Assembly (NCBI GenBank): GCA_900543915.1
Contig: UQTB01000002.1
Span: 62,001-126,000 of the forward strand
Source of the DNA: an uncultured Eubacteriales bacterium
Lineage (GTDB): Bacteria; Bacillota; Clostridia; Christensenellales; Borkfalkiaceae
Direction of reading: 5' to 3'
DNA length: 64,000 bases
The position numbers were made by a program, and so were the translations under genes. The notes beneath the pieces were generated by a model. The model made no database searches, was not told the origin of the DNA, and saw only the letters and a program-made list of their open reading frames with translations. Below, in pieces: positions 1 to 9,435 of this stretch (the stretch's first letter is position 1; each line of letters begins with the position of its first letter).

Positions 1-96
1 ATAGACGATTTTGCCGTCCGAAACGTGGACTTCCCCCTCTGAGACGGAAGCGCGGGCGGATGTTAAAATTTTAGCGTTGCGGAATAAAAGTTTCAT
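1..96 (-). CDS. Amidohydrolase-like protein, N-terminal fragment (runs off the window)
   Basis: Only the first 32 codons lie in the window. They read MKLLFRNAKILTSARASVSE and continue with a GEVHVSDGKIV stretch. That is the small beta-sandwich that opens amidohydrolase-superfamily proteins (dihydroorotase, N-acetylglucosamine deacetylase, imidazolonepropionase and similar). The metal-binding barrel is outside the window, so the substrate cannot be named. The ATG overlaps the galU stop codon by four bases (ATGA), so the gene is the next member of the same operon. Confidence 0.5.
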   Translation of the reverse strand, partial: MKLLFRNAKILTSARASVSEGEVHVSDGKIVY

Positions 97-968
97 ATCC
101 GTACGGATAACTCCCTGATTTTTTCTTCGATCTGTTCTTTCAGATCGTCGCGCCTCAGCGCGAAATCGATATTGGCGCATACATAGCCTGCTTTGTCACC
201 GATATCGTAGCGGACGCCGTCGAAGTCGGTCGCCAGAAGACGGCTTTTCGACGCGAGAATGGAAAGGGCGTCCGTCAGATAAATCTCTCCGTTTAAGACG
301 CGGGATTTTTTAATGTAATCGAATATTTCGTTGGTAAATACGTACCGCCCGATAATCGCATAATCCGACAGTTCCCTGCCAGGCCGCGGCTTCTCTATGA
401 TTTTTGTGACGATTTTATGATCCGCCCGCTGGTCGTGGATTCCCAGATTGCCGTACTTCGGCAGATCGGCTTTCGGAACGCGCATCGTCGCGATCACGCT
501 TTTATTGGTTTCACAGCAGATATCGGCCAGTTTTTTGATACAGGGCGTCTCGCCCGCGCCGTGCGCGATCACTTCGTCTCCCAGCAGAAGCGCGAACGGT
601 TCGTTTCCGATCAGGCGCTCCGCGCACAGAACCGCGCCTGCCAAGCCGTTCAGGTCGTTCTGCGTCACGAATCGGATGCGTGCCAGGCGGGAAGGTTCCG
701 CCGCCAGGCGATAAAGTTCTTTTTTCCCTTCCTCTTTCAGTTTGTTTTCCAGCGCGGAATTCTCTTCAAAATACGAGCGTATACTGTCCGTATTTCCGCT
801 CACGACGATCACAATGTCTTTGATCCCCGCTTCGACCGCTTCTTCGACGATGTAATGAATGGACGGCTTGTCGACAATCGGCAGCATGGGCTTCGGAATC
901 GCCTTCGTCACCGGCAGAAACCGGGTTCCCAGCCCTGCCGCCGGAATAATGGCTTTTTCTATTTTCAT
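93..968 (-). CDS. galU: UTP--glucose-1-phosphate uridylyltransferase
   Basis: Makes UDP-glucose from UTP and glucose-1-phosphate, the precursor for cell-envelope glycans and UDP-galactose metabolism; cytoplasmic. The 291-residue length is normal for bacterial GalU. The N-terminus carries the nucleotidyltransferase signature AAGLGTRFLPVTKAIPKPML, with the GLGTRF loop and catalytic-region Lys. Further on are a LLGDEV metal-binding motif and an EKP motif typical of GalU. The start overlaps the rpiB stop by four bases, so translation is probably coupled. It is among the last genes of the long minus-strand operon that begins at sbcD. Confidence 0.95.
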   Translation of the reverse strand: MKIEKAIIPAAGLGTRFLPVTKAIPKPMLPIVDKPSIHYIVEEAVEAGIKDIVIVVSGNTDSIRSYFEENSALENKLKEEGKKELYRLAAEPSRLARIRFVTQNDLNGLAGAVLCAERLIGNEPFALLLGDEVIAHGAGETPCIKKLADICCETNKSVIATMRVPKADLPKYGNLGIHDQRADHKIVTKIIEKPRPGRELSDYAIIGRYVFTNEIFDYIKKSRVLNGEIYLTDALSILASKSRLLATDFDGVRYDIGDKAGYVCANIDFALRRDDLKEQIEEKIRELSVRI

Positions 969-1423
969 CGATATTCCCCTCGATATTTCCGCTCGATCTC
1001 CCGAATTTTTTCAATGCGCGCAACATGTCTGCCTCCGTCGAAAGAAGCGTGCAGAAATGCGTCCACGATCTCCAGCATCAGCCCTGCCCCGATCACGCGC
1101 GCGCCGAAGGCGATCATATTCGCGTCGTTGTGGTTGCGCGTCGCCTTGGCGCTGAACACATCGTGACAGAGCGCGCAGCGTATGCCGTTCACTTTATTGG
1201 CGGCGATCGACATGCCGATCCCCGTACCGCAGATCAGGATACCGAAATCGCACTCGCCCAGCGCGACGCATTCCGCCGCCGGCAGTGCGTAATCGGGGTA
1301 GTCGACGGACTGCGTGCCGTCCGTCCCGAAATCAACGTATTCGATTTTATTTTTCTCCAGATAATCCGTCAGGACAGGCTTTAAAAGGTAGCCGCCGTGA
1401 TCGCAAGCAATCGCAACTTTCAT
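965..1423 (-). CDS. rpiB: Ribose-5-phosphate isomerase B (RpiB/LacA/LacB family)
   Basis: Interconverts ribose-5-phosphate and ribulose-5-phosphate in the pentose-phosphate pathway. The 152-residue protein starts MKVAIACDHGG, with the family's AxDHxG phosphate-binding motif. It also has the catalytic Cys region CGTGIGMSIAANKVNGIRCA and the HNDAN motif. A longer in-frame reading upstream exists, but this ATG has a GGAGG site six bases before it and overlaps the preceding stop by four bases, so it is chosen. RpiB-family proteins also include LacAB and allose isomerases; nothing nearby argues for those. Confidence 0.93.
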   Translation of the reverse strand: MKVAIACDHGGYLLKPVLTDYLEKNKIEYVDFGTDGTQSVDYPDYALPAAECVALGECDFGILICGTGIGMSIAANKVNGIRCALCHDVFSAKATRNHNDANMIAFGARVIGAGLMLEIVDAFLHASFDGGRHVARIEKIREIERKYRGEYR

Positions 1424-1857
1424 AATTCCTCCGTCATTTTTTGCAGCAATACGTTGCAAACGCGTTCCAACGCATGCGAAATATCGATATAGTTTTCCAG
1501 AGTCCCGCCGAAAGGATCGGGGATATCGCCGCCTCCAGCGATTTCCGCCGCCGTCCGCACGTTCGGCCAATCGCACAGCAAGTCCCGCTGCCGCTCCGTC
1601 ATCACGATCACCAGATCGCTCCGCGCCATCATCTTTTCCGTAAGCCTGCGGGAACGGAAGGCGTAATTTACGATGCCCAGCTGTTTCAGCGCGAGAAAGG
1701 CATTCGGAGACATTTTTTCCCCTTCTTCTGCCTGAATTCCCGCCGAAGAGACCGCGACGCCCCTGATTCCCGCCCATTTCAGCTTTTGCTTTAAAATCGC
1801 TTCCGCCATGGGACTGCGGCAGGTATTGCCGGTGCAGACAAACAAAATACGCTTCAT
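1420..1857 (-). CDS. Low-molecular-weight protein-tyrosine/arginine phosphatase
   Basis: Cysteine phosphatase of the LMW-PTP fold, 145 residues from the chosen start. The P-loop VCTGNTCRS places the nucleophile Cys at residue 8 and the Arg at 14. The general-acid Asp lies in the DIPDPFGG motif near the C-terminus. In Bacillota, homologues next to sua5 (YwlE with YwlC) are protein-arginine phosphatases. The P-loop Thr after Asn-Gly (GNTCRS) matches that subgroup, but this is inference. An ATG four codons upstream is possible; the chosen one overlaps the sua5 stop as ATGA. Confidence 0.9.
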   Translation of the reverse strand: MKRILFVCTGNTCRSPMAEAILKQKLKWAGIRGVAVSSAGIQAEEGEKMSPNAFLALKQLGIVNYAFRSRRLTEKMMARSDLVIVMTERQRDLLCDWPNVRTAAEIAGGGDIPDPFGGTLENYIDISHALERVCNVLLQKMTEEL

Positions 1858-2846
1858 GACCGGCTGCACGCCTTATTCAGGCGGTTGGAAATGCCGTCGT
1901 AGATTCCGCCCTTGTCGGGCAGACGAACGGCAATCAGGCAGGTGGCGCACTTTTCTCCCTCTCTCAGCTTTTCATAGAGATGTTCGGCTATTTCCTCCGG
2001 CGTGAATCCTAAAATCAGCTTGTTGCCCCTGAGCGATTCCGCCACCGTACCGGCACAGAGAAAATAGGGGGTTCCCCCCTGCGCCGCACAGGCATCGTAA
2101 TATGCCTGCGCCTGTTTCAGCTCTTGCTCCGAAAAGAGAACCGTCTCGCAGGAAGGCGCATAGTGTTTGTATTTAACGCCGGGAGAACGCACGCGATCTC
2201 CCGCAAGATGCTTTGCGACCTCGCAGTCTCCCGCGACGGAAGCGATCATCTCCTGCGTAACGAGACCCGCGCGCAAGATGCGCGGAACATCTCCTGTCAC
2301 ATCCAAAACCGTACTCTCGATACCGCCCGAACAGGGCCCTCCGTCCAAAATCAAGGGAATTTTTCCGTTCAGGTCCTCGTAAACATGGCGACCGGTCGTG
2401 GGACTGACGTGTTTGGATACGTTTGCGGAGGGCGCTGCGACCGGGCTGCCGACCGCCCGCAGAAAGCGCTGCGCCCCCTCGTGAGAGGGAATCCGCACGG
2501 CAAGCGTATCTCCTCCGCAGGTAGCGACGGAAGACACGACGCCTCTGCTTTCAAAGACCATCGTCAAGGGCCCGGGCGTATAACGCCCGAGCAGATCGAG
2601 GACATAGCGATGCCCGATCTTTACCAGCCGCTCCAAATCGTAACCTGGATAAACGTGGGCGATCAGCGGATTATCCGCCGGCCGTCCCTTGACGCGGTAG
2701 ATCTCCCGCACCGCCTCTTCATTCGTCGCGATCGCCCCCAGCCCGTAAACCGTTTCGGTCGGAAAGGCGACGACGCCGCTCCTGCCGAGTATTTCACGCG
2801 CAAGAGACAGGCTCTCTTCCGAAATTTCCCTGATCTCCGTTTTCAT
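1854..2846 (-). CDS. sua5: L-threonylcarbamoyladenylate synthase, Sua5 type
   Basis: Forms threonylcarbamoyl-AMP from threonine, bicarbonate and ATP, the first step of t6A37 modification of ANN-decoding tRNAs. The 330-residue length indicates the Sua5 form. An N-terminal YrdC domain (about 1-210, with FPTETVYGLGA and KGRPADNPLIAHV motifs) is joined by a SPGVKYKHYAP linker to a C-terminal Sua5 domain (about 230-330). The true ATG lies one base after the dnaB stop; the longer upstream reading frame runs through dnaB and is discarded. Its neighbours are the LMW phosphatase, rpiB and galU, a common Bacillota order. Confidence 0.93.
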   Translation of the reverse strand: MKTEIREISEESLSLAREILGRSGVVAFPTETVYGLGAIATNEEAVREIYRVKGRPADNPLIAHVYPGYDLERLVKIGHRYVLDLLGRYTPGPLTMVFESRGVVSSVATCGGDTLAVRIPSHEGAQRFLRAVGSPVAAPSANVSKHVSPTTGRHVYEDLNGKIPLILDGGPCSGGIESTVLDVTGDVPRILRAGLVTQEMIASVAGDCEVAKHLAGDRVRSPGVKYKHYAPSCETVLFSEQELKQAQAYYDACAAQGGTPYFLCAGTVAESLRGNKLILGFTPEEIAEHLYEKLREGEKCATCLIAVRLPDKGGIYDGISNRLNKACSRS

Positions 2847-2847
2847 T

Positions 2848-4323
2848 TTATCCCCATATATCGTCGTCCGGCGAAAGCGGCGGCTCCTCCGGGGCGGGAA
2901 TATCCGCGTCGTCCGGAACGGGAACGTCCTCCAATCCCTGAATCTCATCGCGGTTATAGACGGGCTCCTGCGGCTCGTTTTCCACCAGATTGATGAACTT
3001 GGTGCATTCGCCCTTAAAGTAGAGCTTCACGACGCCGGTCGGGCCGTTTCGGTGCTTCGCGATGATGATCTCTGCGACGTTTTTCTGAACTTTTTCTTCC
3101 AATATCTCCTTTTCCGTCGCGAAATTGTCCGGCCGGTGAATGAACATGACGATATCGGCATCCTGCTCGATCGCGCCCGACTCACGCAGGTCGGAAAGCT
3201 GCGGGCGATGCCCCGTGCGGCTCTCCACCGCGCGCGACAGCTGGGACAGCGCGATGACCGGCACGTTGATCTCCTTCGCCAAAATTTTCAGACTTCTGGA
3301 AATCTCGGTGATCTCCACCTGCCGGCTTTCCGCCGAGCGCTTGCTGCCCGATGACATCAGCTGGATATAGTCCACCATGATGAGATCCAGCCCGTACTTG
3401 CGCTTGATCCGGCGGCATTTCGAGAGCATCTCGGGAGGCGTGATCAGCGAACTGTCGTCGATAAAAATTCTGGCTTTCTGAAGGGCGTTCTTCGCTTTGC
3501 CGATCTTGATCCAGCCGTCTTCCCCCAAATCCCCCTTCAGCGCCTTTTCCATGCTGACTTCGGCGACCGAACAGAGCATTCTCTGCACCAGCTGATCCTT
3601 GCCCATTTCCAGTGAGAATACCATGCAGACTTTTCCCGGCAGCTTGGTCGCCACGTTTTCCACGATGTTCATCGCAAATGAAGTTTTGCCGGTCGCCGGG
3701 CGCGCCGCGATCAGCACGAGATCGGTCGGATGCAGGCCGTTCGTGAGATAATCCAGCTTTGTAAATCCCGTTCTCATCCCGCGGAACGCGTCTTTATCCT
3801 TGTTGATCTGATCGAATTTTCCGAGCACTTCGGGAATCACGTCGTTGATTTCGACGATCGAACTCGTATCCATGGACGTCGAAAGATCGAAAACGGTCTT
3901 TTCCGCGAACGCCAAAGCGCTGTCCTGATTCTGACTGGAACGGGCTTCTTCAATGATCGCAGTCGCGCCGCGGATCAGCTTGCGCAGCAGGCCGTCGCGC
4001 AATACGATCTCGTAATAATATTTATAGTTCGCCGTAGAAGGCACGATCCGCGTGAGGTCTGTCAGATAGGAAATTCCCCCTACCGCCTCCAGAGCGGTGT
4101 TCCGCTCCAGCTGGTCGGTCAGAGTGACGAGATCGACGGCCTTTTTCTGCTCGTAGATCTCGCGCATCGCATTGATTATATGTTTATGCGATTCGGTATA
4201 AAAATTGTCCTCCGACAGCGAAGCGAGCAGCTCCAGCTGAATCTCGCCGTCCAGCAGCAGACAGCCGAGAAGAGATTGTTCCGCCTCCAGATTATGCGGC
4301 ATTTCATTGATATTCTTCGCCAT
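2848..4323 (-). CDS. dnaB: Replicative DNA helicase DnaB
   Basis: Hexameric 5'-3' helicase that unwinds the replication fork. At 491 residues it has an N-terminal primase-interaction domain (about 1-120, opening with PHNLEAEQSLLGCLL) and a RecA-like C-terminal ATPase. Walker A, AARPATGKTSFA, lies near residues 206-217. Walker B is LIMVDYIQLM, followed by ALSQLSRAVE and the arginine-finger region. The C-terminal tail of about 45 residues is acidic and proline-rich. The helicase loader and DnaD-like protein are encoded about 11 kb away on the opposite strand. Confidence 0.96.
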   Translation of the reverse strand: MAKNINEMPHNLEAEQSLLGCLLLDGEIQLELLASLSEDNFYTESHKHIINAMREIYEQKKAVDLVTLTDQLERNTALEAVGGISYLTDLTRIVPSTANYKYYYEIVLRDGLLRKLIRGATAIIEEARSSQNQDSALAFAEKTVFDLSTSMDTSSIVEINDVIPEVLGKFDQINKDKDAFRGMRTGFTKLDYLTNGLHPTDLVLIAARPATGKTSFAMNIVENVATKLPGKVCMVFSLEMGKDQLVQRMLCSVAEVSMEKALKGDLGEDGWIKIGKAKNALQKARIFIDDSSLITPPEMLSKCRRIKRKYGLDLIMVDYIQLMSSGSKRSAESRQVEITEISRSLKILAKEINVPVIALSQLSRAVESRTGHRPQLSDLRESGAIEQDADIVMFIHRPDNFATEKEILEEKVQKNVAEIIIAKHRNGPTGVVKLYFKGECTKFINLVENEPQEPVYNRDEIQGLEDVPVPDDADIPAPEEPPLSPDDDIWG

Positions 4324-4344
4324 AGCATTTACTCCCGAAGCGGA

Positions 4345-4827
4345 TTACCCGAGCAGCAACCGCCTCAAATCTTCCGCCGTTCCCTCGACGATATTTTTCT
4401 TTTGAATCAAAAAAGCAAGCTGCGCGCTGACATAGAGATAGAACGCGTCTTTCCGCTCGACAATGCGAACGAGCTCACCGTATAAAACTTCCTTCGTTTC
4501 GGCTTTTTTCCCGATCTTCGTCTCGATTTGGAACCGATCCTCGCCGAAGACATACGTATTGACGATCTCTGCGAACTGACCTGCCGTCAGCTTTTTCACC
4601 GTGTTTCTCAGCTTCAGGACGATCGCAACCGACAGCAGCGCGGTCGCCGCCAGCAAAAGCAGAAACAGCGTAAGAGCTGCGGGGAAAAAGATCCCCAAAA
4701 CGCCCGTCGCGACCGTCAGAACGAAAAAGATCGCCGGCGTGATCCATCTTCGGTTGAGGATCAGCACGGTATACGCGACAAAACTTCCGCAGACCTTTTT
4801 ATCGTTTTTACAGACTGCACGGACCAT
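4345..4827 (-). CDS. YcxB-like membrane protein
   Basis: A protein of about 160 residues with two adjacent hydrophobic segments near residues 22-42 and 45-65. They are followed by a cytoplasmic beta-rich domain (GEDRFQIETKIGKKAETKEV and onward) resembling the C-terminal YcxB/PF14317 domain. No catalytic motif is visible and the function is unknown. The chosen ATG starts one base after the pepF stop; an ATG eight codons earlier would overlap pepF and looks less likely. It sits between pepF and dnaB, probably only co-transcribed with them. Confidence 0.6.
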   Translation of the reverse strand: MVRAVCKNDKKVCGSFVAYTVLILNRRWITPAIFFVLTVATGVLGIFFPAALTLFLLLLAATALLSVAIVLKLRNTVKKLTAGQFAEIVNTYVFGEDRFQIETKIGKKAETKEVLYGELVRIVERKDAFYLYVSAQLAFLIQKKNIVEGTAEDLRRLLLG

Positions 4828-4828
4828 T

Positions 4829-6598
4829 TCAAATCGCTTCGAATTCGGCAAGCGTATCTTTAAATACGTTCATCGCGTTGTCGAACGCCGCCGTCTTTGT
4901 CAGATCCACGCCGGCGATCTTTAAGAGATTGACGGGATTATCGCTCGAACCGGAAGATAAAAACGCGAAATAATCCTTAACGGCCGGGGCGCCTTCCTTC
5001 AGAATCCGATCGACGATCGCCATTGCCGAAATAATACCCGTGGCATATTTATAGACGTAAAACGCATTGTAGAAATGCGGGATGCGCGCCCATTCGTATG
5101 AAATCTCCTCATTGGATACCACGCTTTTCCCGTAATATTTTTTATTGAGTTCCAGATATTCGGAGGAGAGTTTCTCCTTCGTAAGCGGCTCGCCGTTTTC
5201 CGCCATTGTATGCGCGATAAACTCAAATTCCGCAAACTGCGTCTGGCGGAACAGCGTCGTGCGGATCATCTCGAGGAAATAGGAGAGCAGATACTTTTTC
5301 AGCTTTTTATCCTCCGCTTTTCCGAGAATATGCTTCAGCAGCAGCACTTCGTTGACCGTACTCGCGACTTCCGCGACGAATATCTTGTAATCCGCTTTTG
5401 CGTAATGCTGCGCGTGATTGGAAAAATAAGAATGCAGGCTGTGCCCGAGTTCGTGCGCGATGGTAAACACATCGTGCGTGGTCTTCTGATAATTCAAAAG
5501 TACATACGGATGCACGTCGTAAACCGCGGTGCTGTACGCCCCGCTGCGCTTGTTATCCGTTTCCATCACGTCGATCCAGCGCTCGTCAAACGCCCGCTGC
5601 AAAAGCGCGACGTAATCGTCGCCCAGCGGCTGCAGGCCCTCTTTCACAAGGCGGAACGCGTCTTCGTACTCCAGCTTCAGATCGACGTTTTCCACGACGG
5701 GAACGTACATATCGTACATATACATCCTGGATAAGCCCAAGGCGCGCTTTTTCGCCGCGATATAGCGGTGCATCGCGGGAAGCGTCTTGTGGACGGCTTT
5801 GATGAGATTCTGATAGACGACGGGCTCGACGTCTTCATTCGAGAGCGCCATATCCAGACAGGAATCGTACTTTCTCGCCCGCGCGATAAAGACGTTTTTC
5901 CTGACGTTCCCGGCATAGATCGCGGTAATCGTATTGAGAAGGGAAGCGTATGCGCCGTACATCCCCTCGAACGCCTTTTTCCGGAGCGCCCTGTCGGTTC
6001 CGTTCATGACGACGCTGTAAACGCCGTGGGTCAGCTGGATTTTTTCGCCCTCTCTGTTTTTGATGACGGGGAATCTGATATCCGCGTTATTGAGCTTCAT
6101 GAACGCGTTTTGGAACTGAGAATAAACTTCCCCGCCCATGGCGAGCAGATTTTCTTCCGCAGGCGAGAGAACGTGCTTCTTGCTCTTGATGACCGTCGTC
6201 AGAAAATAATCGTAATCCGCAAAATCCGGATCGTCCCGATACGCAATCAGGACGGATTCTTCCAAATGCGTGAGTTCCGGCAGCAGAAAGGACAGGTTCG
6301 CATTCAGTTCGACCAATACGCTCTGCGCGCGCATAATCAGCGCGTCCGCAGCCGAGTCCGCCGTATCCGAATCGCGCTTCATCATCGCGTAAACGTAAAG
6401 TTTTTCCAGCTTCAGGCTCACGTCGTCCTGCTTTTTCATACAGGAAAGAAAAATTTCTTTTTCCCCCAGTTTTCCCTTGAATTCGCTGAAATCGATTTCT
6501 TTTTTCACTTCGGTCAAAAGCGCTTCCCACTCTGCTTCGGAAGAAAAAATATCCGCCAAATTCCACGTATATTGCACTGCAACCTGATCTCTCTTCAT
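4829..6598 (-). CDS. pepF: Oligoendopeptidase F (M3 metallopeptidase)
   Basis: Zinc peptidase that cleaves short peptides in the cytoplasm. At 589 residues it matches the PepF/M3B family length. The zinc site AHELGHSLHS places HELGH at about 382-386, and the third ligand Glu lies in FVAEVASTVNE about 25 residues on. The N-terminal half is alpha-helical with the usual WNLADIF opening. There is no signal peptide. It lies 12 bp downstream of the PFL-family gene in the same operon. Confidence 0.94.
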   Translation of the reverse strand: MKRDQVAVQYTWNLADIFSSEAEWEALLTEVKKEIDFSEFKGKLGEKEIFLSCMKKQDDVSLKLEKLYVYAMMKRDSDTADSAADALIMRAQSVLVELNANLSFLLPELTHLEESVLIAYRDDPDFADYDYFLTTVIKSKKHVLSPAEENLLAMGGEVYSQFQNAFMKLNNADIRFPVIKNREGEKIQLTHGVYSVVMNGTDRALRKKAFEGMYGAYASLLNTITAIYAGNVRKNVFIARARKYDSCLDMALSNEDVEPVVYQNLIKAVHKTLPAMHRYIAAKKRALGLSRMYMYDMYVPVVENVDLKLEYEDAFRLVKEGLQPLGDDYVALLQRAFDERWIDVMETDNKRSGAYSTAVYDVHPYVLLNYQKTTHDVFTIAHELGHSLHSYFSNHAQHYAKADYKIFVAEVASTVNEVLLLKHILGKAEDKKLKKYLLSYFLEMIRTTLFRQTQFAEFEFIAHTMAENGEPLTKEKLSSEYLELNKKYYGKSVVSNEEISYEWARIPHFYNAFYVYKYATGIISAMAIVDRILKEGAPAVKDYFAFLSSGSSDNPVNLLKIAGVDLTKTAAFDNAMNVFKDTLAEFEAI

Positions 6599-6610
6599 GT
6601 CTGACCTCGC

Positions 6611-7966
6611 TTAATTTTTATTGCTGTGTATGGGCGCCGGCATTCTGCCGCCCCGCCCGATAAATTTTTCCGCACTGCCTTTCTGCACGGCGATGATGGG
6701 CGCGTGCCCCAGCAGTCCGCCGAATTCAACGGTATCCCCCACCGTCTTATCCGGAACCGGGATGACGCGCACGGCGGTCGTCTTGTTGTTGATGACGCCG
6801 ATCGCGGCTTCGTCCGCGATGATCGCACTGATCGTCGCGGCAGGGGTATCGCCGGGAATCGCGACCATATCGATGCCGACGCTGCAAACCGCCGTCATCG
6901 CCTCCAGTTTATTGAGCGTGAGTTCTCCGGCTTTTACCGCCTGGATCATGCCGATGTCCTCGCTGACGGGGATAAACGCGCCCGAAAGCCCGCCGACGTT
7001 GGAACTCGCCATGACGCCGCCCTTTTTCACGGCGTCGTTGAGCATCGCCAGCGCTGCGGTCGTCCCGTGCGCACCGACCCGTTCCAGTCCCATTTCTTCG
7101 AGGATATGCGCGACGCTGTCCCCCATAACCGGCGTAGGCGCCAGCGACAGATCGACGATGCCGAATTCCGCGCCCAGACGGGAAGACGCCTCGCGCGCAA
7201 TCAGCTGTCCGACGCGCGTAATCTTAAACGCCGTTTTCTTGATGATCTCCGCCAATTCGCTGATACTGCAATCCGGCGCGCGTTCAATCGCCCTCTGTAC
7301 GACCCCGGGCCCCGAAACGCCGACGTTGATGACGGCCTCTCCTTCCCCCACGCCGTGAAAAGCGCCCGCCATAAAGGGGTTATCTTCCACCGCGTTGGCG
7401 AACGCGACGAATTTCGCACAGCCGAGCCCGTCCTTCTTTGCGGTTTTCTCCGCCGTTTCCTTTATTATCCGCCCGAGCAGGCGGACTGCGTCCATGTTGA
7501 TTCCCGACTTGGAAGTTCCCACGTTGACCGAACTGCATACTCTGTCGGTCACGGCGAGCGCTTCCGGAATGCTCTCGATAAAAGAGCGCTCCCGCTCCGT
7601 CATTCCCTTATGGACGAGCGCGGAATATCCGCCCAGAAAATCCACGCCCACCGTCTTTGCCGCCTGGTCGAGCGCCCGCGCGAGGACCACTTCTTCCCCC
7701 GGAAAATTTGCGGTCAGAAAACTGGCCGGGGTGATCGAAATGCGCTTGTTGACGATCGGAACGCCGTACTCCCGTTCCAGCTCCTCTCCCACCGGCACGA
7801 TCTTCTCCGCACGGCGGCAGATCAGATCGTAGACGCACTTTGCCGTTTCTTTCGCCGTCTGCCGGATACAGGAAAAGAGGGAGAGCCCCATCGTGATCGT
7901 GCGGACGTCGAAATGCTCTTTATCGATCATCTCGATGGTTTCCAGAATTTCGCTTCTGTTCAGCAT
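6611..7966 (-). CDS. PFL-family protein (UPF0210/DUF711)
   Basis: A 451-residue protein of the UPF0210 family, which has a glycyl-radical-enzyme-like barrel fold but no demonstrated reaction. Conserved blocks include [22 protein letters not shown], and [19 protein letters not shown]. It is encoded 9 bp after an ACT-domain protein. These two genes are adjacent in many Bacillota, which suggests the ACT protein regulates or partners it. No radical-activating enzyme is nearby, so a radical mechanism should not be assumed. Confidence 0.85.
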   Translation of the reverse strand: MLNRSEILETIEMIDKEHFDVRTITMGLSLFSCIRQTAKETAKCVYDLICRRAEKIVPVGEELEREYGVPIVNKRISITPASFLTANFPGEEVVLARALDQAAKTVGVDFLGGYSALVHKGMTERERSFIESIPEALAVTDRVCSSVNVGTSKSGINMDAVRLLGRIIKETAEKTAKKDGLGCAKFVAFANAVEDNPFMAGAFHGVGEGEAVINVGVSGPGVVQRAIERAPDCSISELAEIIKKTAFKITRVGQLIAREASSRLGAEFGIVDLSLAPTPVMGDSVAHILEEMGLERVGAHGTTAALAMLNDAVKKGGVMASSNVGGLSGAFIPVSEDIGMIQAVKAGELTLNKLEAMTAVCSVGIDMVAIPGDTPAATISAIIADEAAIGVINNKTTAVRVIPVPDKTVGDTVEFGGLLGHAPIIAVQKGSAEKFIGRGGRMPAPIHSNKN

Positions 7967-7975
7967 ACTCCGCTC

Positions 7976-8245
7976 CTAAATTTTATGCATGATATTGAAA
8001 ATATCCTCGTGCTGAACGCGGATCGCGACGCCGATCTTCTCGCTGAGTTCGCGCATCAGCTGCGAAAGCTCCGCAAGCGCGACCTTACTCGTCCCGAGAT
8101 CCACGGACATGATCATTGTAAAATTGCCGCTCATGATCGTCTGGCTGATATCCTCGATATTGACGGAAATCTCCGCCAGTAATCCGCTCACTTCCGCAAT
8201 GATGCCGGGCTTGTCCCGCCCGATAACGGTTATGATGGCTTTCAT
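7976..8245 (-). CDS. ACT-domain protein (UPF0237)
   Basis: An 89-residue protein that is a single ACT ligand-binding domain plus a short C-terminal extension. The opening MKAIITVIGRDKPGIIAEVS is the classic ACT start with the ligand-site GRDKPGI turn. Such stand-alone domains usually dimerise and bind amino acids. The coupling to the PFL-family gene 9 bp downstream is conserved in Gram-positives. The ligand is not known. Confidence 0.87.
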   Translation of the reverse strand: MKAIITVIGRDKPGIIAEVSGLLAEISVNIEDISQTIMSGNFTMIMSVDLGTSKVALAELSQLMRELSEKIGVAIRVQHEDIFNIMHKI

Positions 8246-8259
8246 TCGTATCGTCTCCT

Positions 8260-8772
8260 CTATTGAATTTCATAGCTCAGCAGGATATTCGCCTGCGTCA
8301 CAAATCTGACCTTCATCCCCGCGGTTATCGGGGGAAATTCCTTTTCCGCGTCGAACAAAACTTTCCGTTCGAAAAATTCCTGTTTTTTCTCGCTCCATTC
8401 CGAAAAAATAAGGCACTTGAAATCGACGCCGTCTTTCACTTCGATATTTTCTTCAAAGCGCAGAAATTCCGCCGTCCACTCCTCTTTCAACCCCACGTCC
8501 ACATCCTTGAACATGTGATAATAGCGGTTAACGCGCTTGAATTTGATTCCCAGAAAAACAAAAGCGAAAATGACGTAAACGGCCGTCAGCGCGAACGTGC
8601 CCCATTTCACCCAGCCGATCTCGGGCGCCTGATAGGGCAGGAAGAGAAAATAGACAAAGAGACCGATCGCGCCCAGCGCGTAGAACCCCGTCACGATATA
8701 AAACACCGTCAGCACGTTTTTTCTCTGTTTTTTGCAACGCTCGAAATCTTCTTTTTCAAAAATATCCGTCAT
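8260..8772 (-). CDS. Hypothetical two-helix membrane protein
   Basis: A 170-residue protein, not recognised as a named family. Residues 1-18 are charged. Two hydrophobic helices follow at about 19-46 and 58-76. The remaining ~95 residues are a charged, aromatic-rich domain predicted to face the cytoplasm, with an FKDVDVG and a FEENIEVKDGVDFK stretch. It is placed between lepB and the ACT protein with 14-15 bp gaps, so it is co-transcribed with them. It may act with the signal peptidase, but only position suggests this. Confidence 0.55.
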   Translation of the reverse strand: MTDIFEKEDFERCKKQRKNVLTVFYIVTGFYALGAIGLFVYFLFLPYQAPEIGWVKWGTFALTAVYVIFAFVFLGIKFKRVNRYYHMFKDVDVGLKEEWTAEFLRFEENIEVKDGVDFKCLIFSEWSEKKQEFFERKVLFDAEKEFPPITAGMKVRFVTQANILLSYEIQ

Positions 8773-8787
8773 ACAATAAACTCCTGT

Positions 8788-9435
8788 CTATGAAAATAAT
8801 CCTTGCACAAAATTCGCCACCGGCAGAAACGCCTCGGTAAAGAAAGTGACGATACCCTTCACGGAGACCGACCATCCCGGCACGACGCCGACGATCTGAT
8901 TCCCCGAACAGTACCCGTATGCGCTGCGGCTGTCCATACTGTTTTCCCGGTTGTCGCCCAGATAAAAATACTGACCTTCCGGAACCGAATAGAGATATGC
9001 CCGCTCGGTCTCCGACCATTCGCCCGTGACGGTGCTTCCCTCCGTTTTGCCGATCGCATAAGATGACTCGTCCAACAAAACGCCGTTCCGGTACACTTCG
9101 CCGCTTTCTGTGATCTTGATCTGATCCCCGCCGACGCCGATCACGCGCTTGATAATGAGCGCGCCCGGCTTTTTGCCCGAGATCACCACGATCTCGCCGC
9201 GTTCGGGCCGGATATTGCGAACCGCCAGCAGAATATCCCCGCCCACATAATCGCCGTCTGCCGACATTTCTCCGCCATAAAGCGTGTTGTTCATGGACGG
9301 ACCGAACACCTGCACCCGCATCAGGATTTTGTTGTTGACGATCGCTATGATCAGAACGACGATCACCAGCGCGCAGCAAAAGAGCAGCCAGCTCATTTCG
9401 TTCTCTTTTTTTGCGTTCAGAAGACGTTCTTTCAA
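8788..9435 (-). CDS. lepB: Signal peptidase I, with a TTG start
   Basis: Membrane-bound serine protease that removes signal peptides from exported proteins. A single N-terminal membrane helix spans about residues 15-33. The nucleophile Ser47 lies in FGPSMNNTL and the general-base Lys96 in LIIKRVIGVGGD. Box E is YLGDNRENSMDSR. A TTG at 9435 is the best start: it has AAGGAG five bases upstream and overlaps the DUF951 stop (TTGA). It gives 215 residues. The first in-frame ATG is at 9396, and a longer reading frame upstream runs into DUF951 and is rejected. The C-terminus is a second hydrophobic patch. Confidence 0.9.
   Translation of the reverse strand: MKERLLNAKKENEMSWLLFCCALVIVVLIIAIVNNKILMRVQVFGPSMNNTLYGGEMSADGDYVGGDILLAVRNIRPERGEIVVISGKKPGALIIKRVIGVGGDQIKITESGEVYRNGVLLDESSYAIGKTEGSTVTGEWSETERAYLYSVPEGQYFYLGDNRENSMDSRSAYGYCSGNQIVGVVPGWSVSVKGIVTFFTEAFLPVANFVQGLFS

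Noticed and set aside
6626..8182. A 518-codon plus-strand frame opposite the PFL-family gene
   Set aside because: Antisense shadow of a conserved gene, with no plausible start signal.
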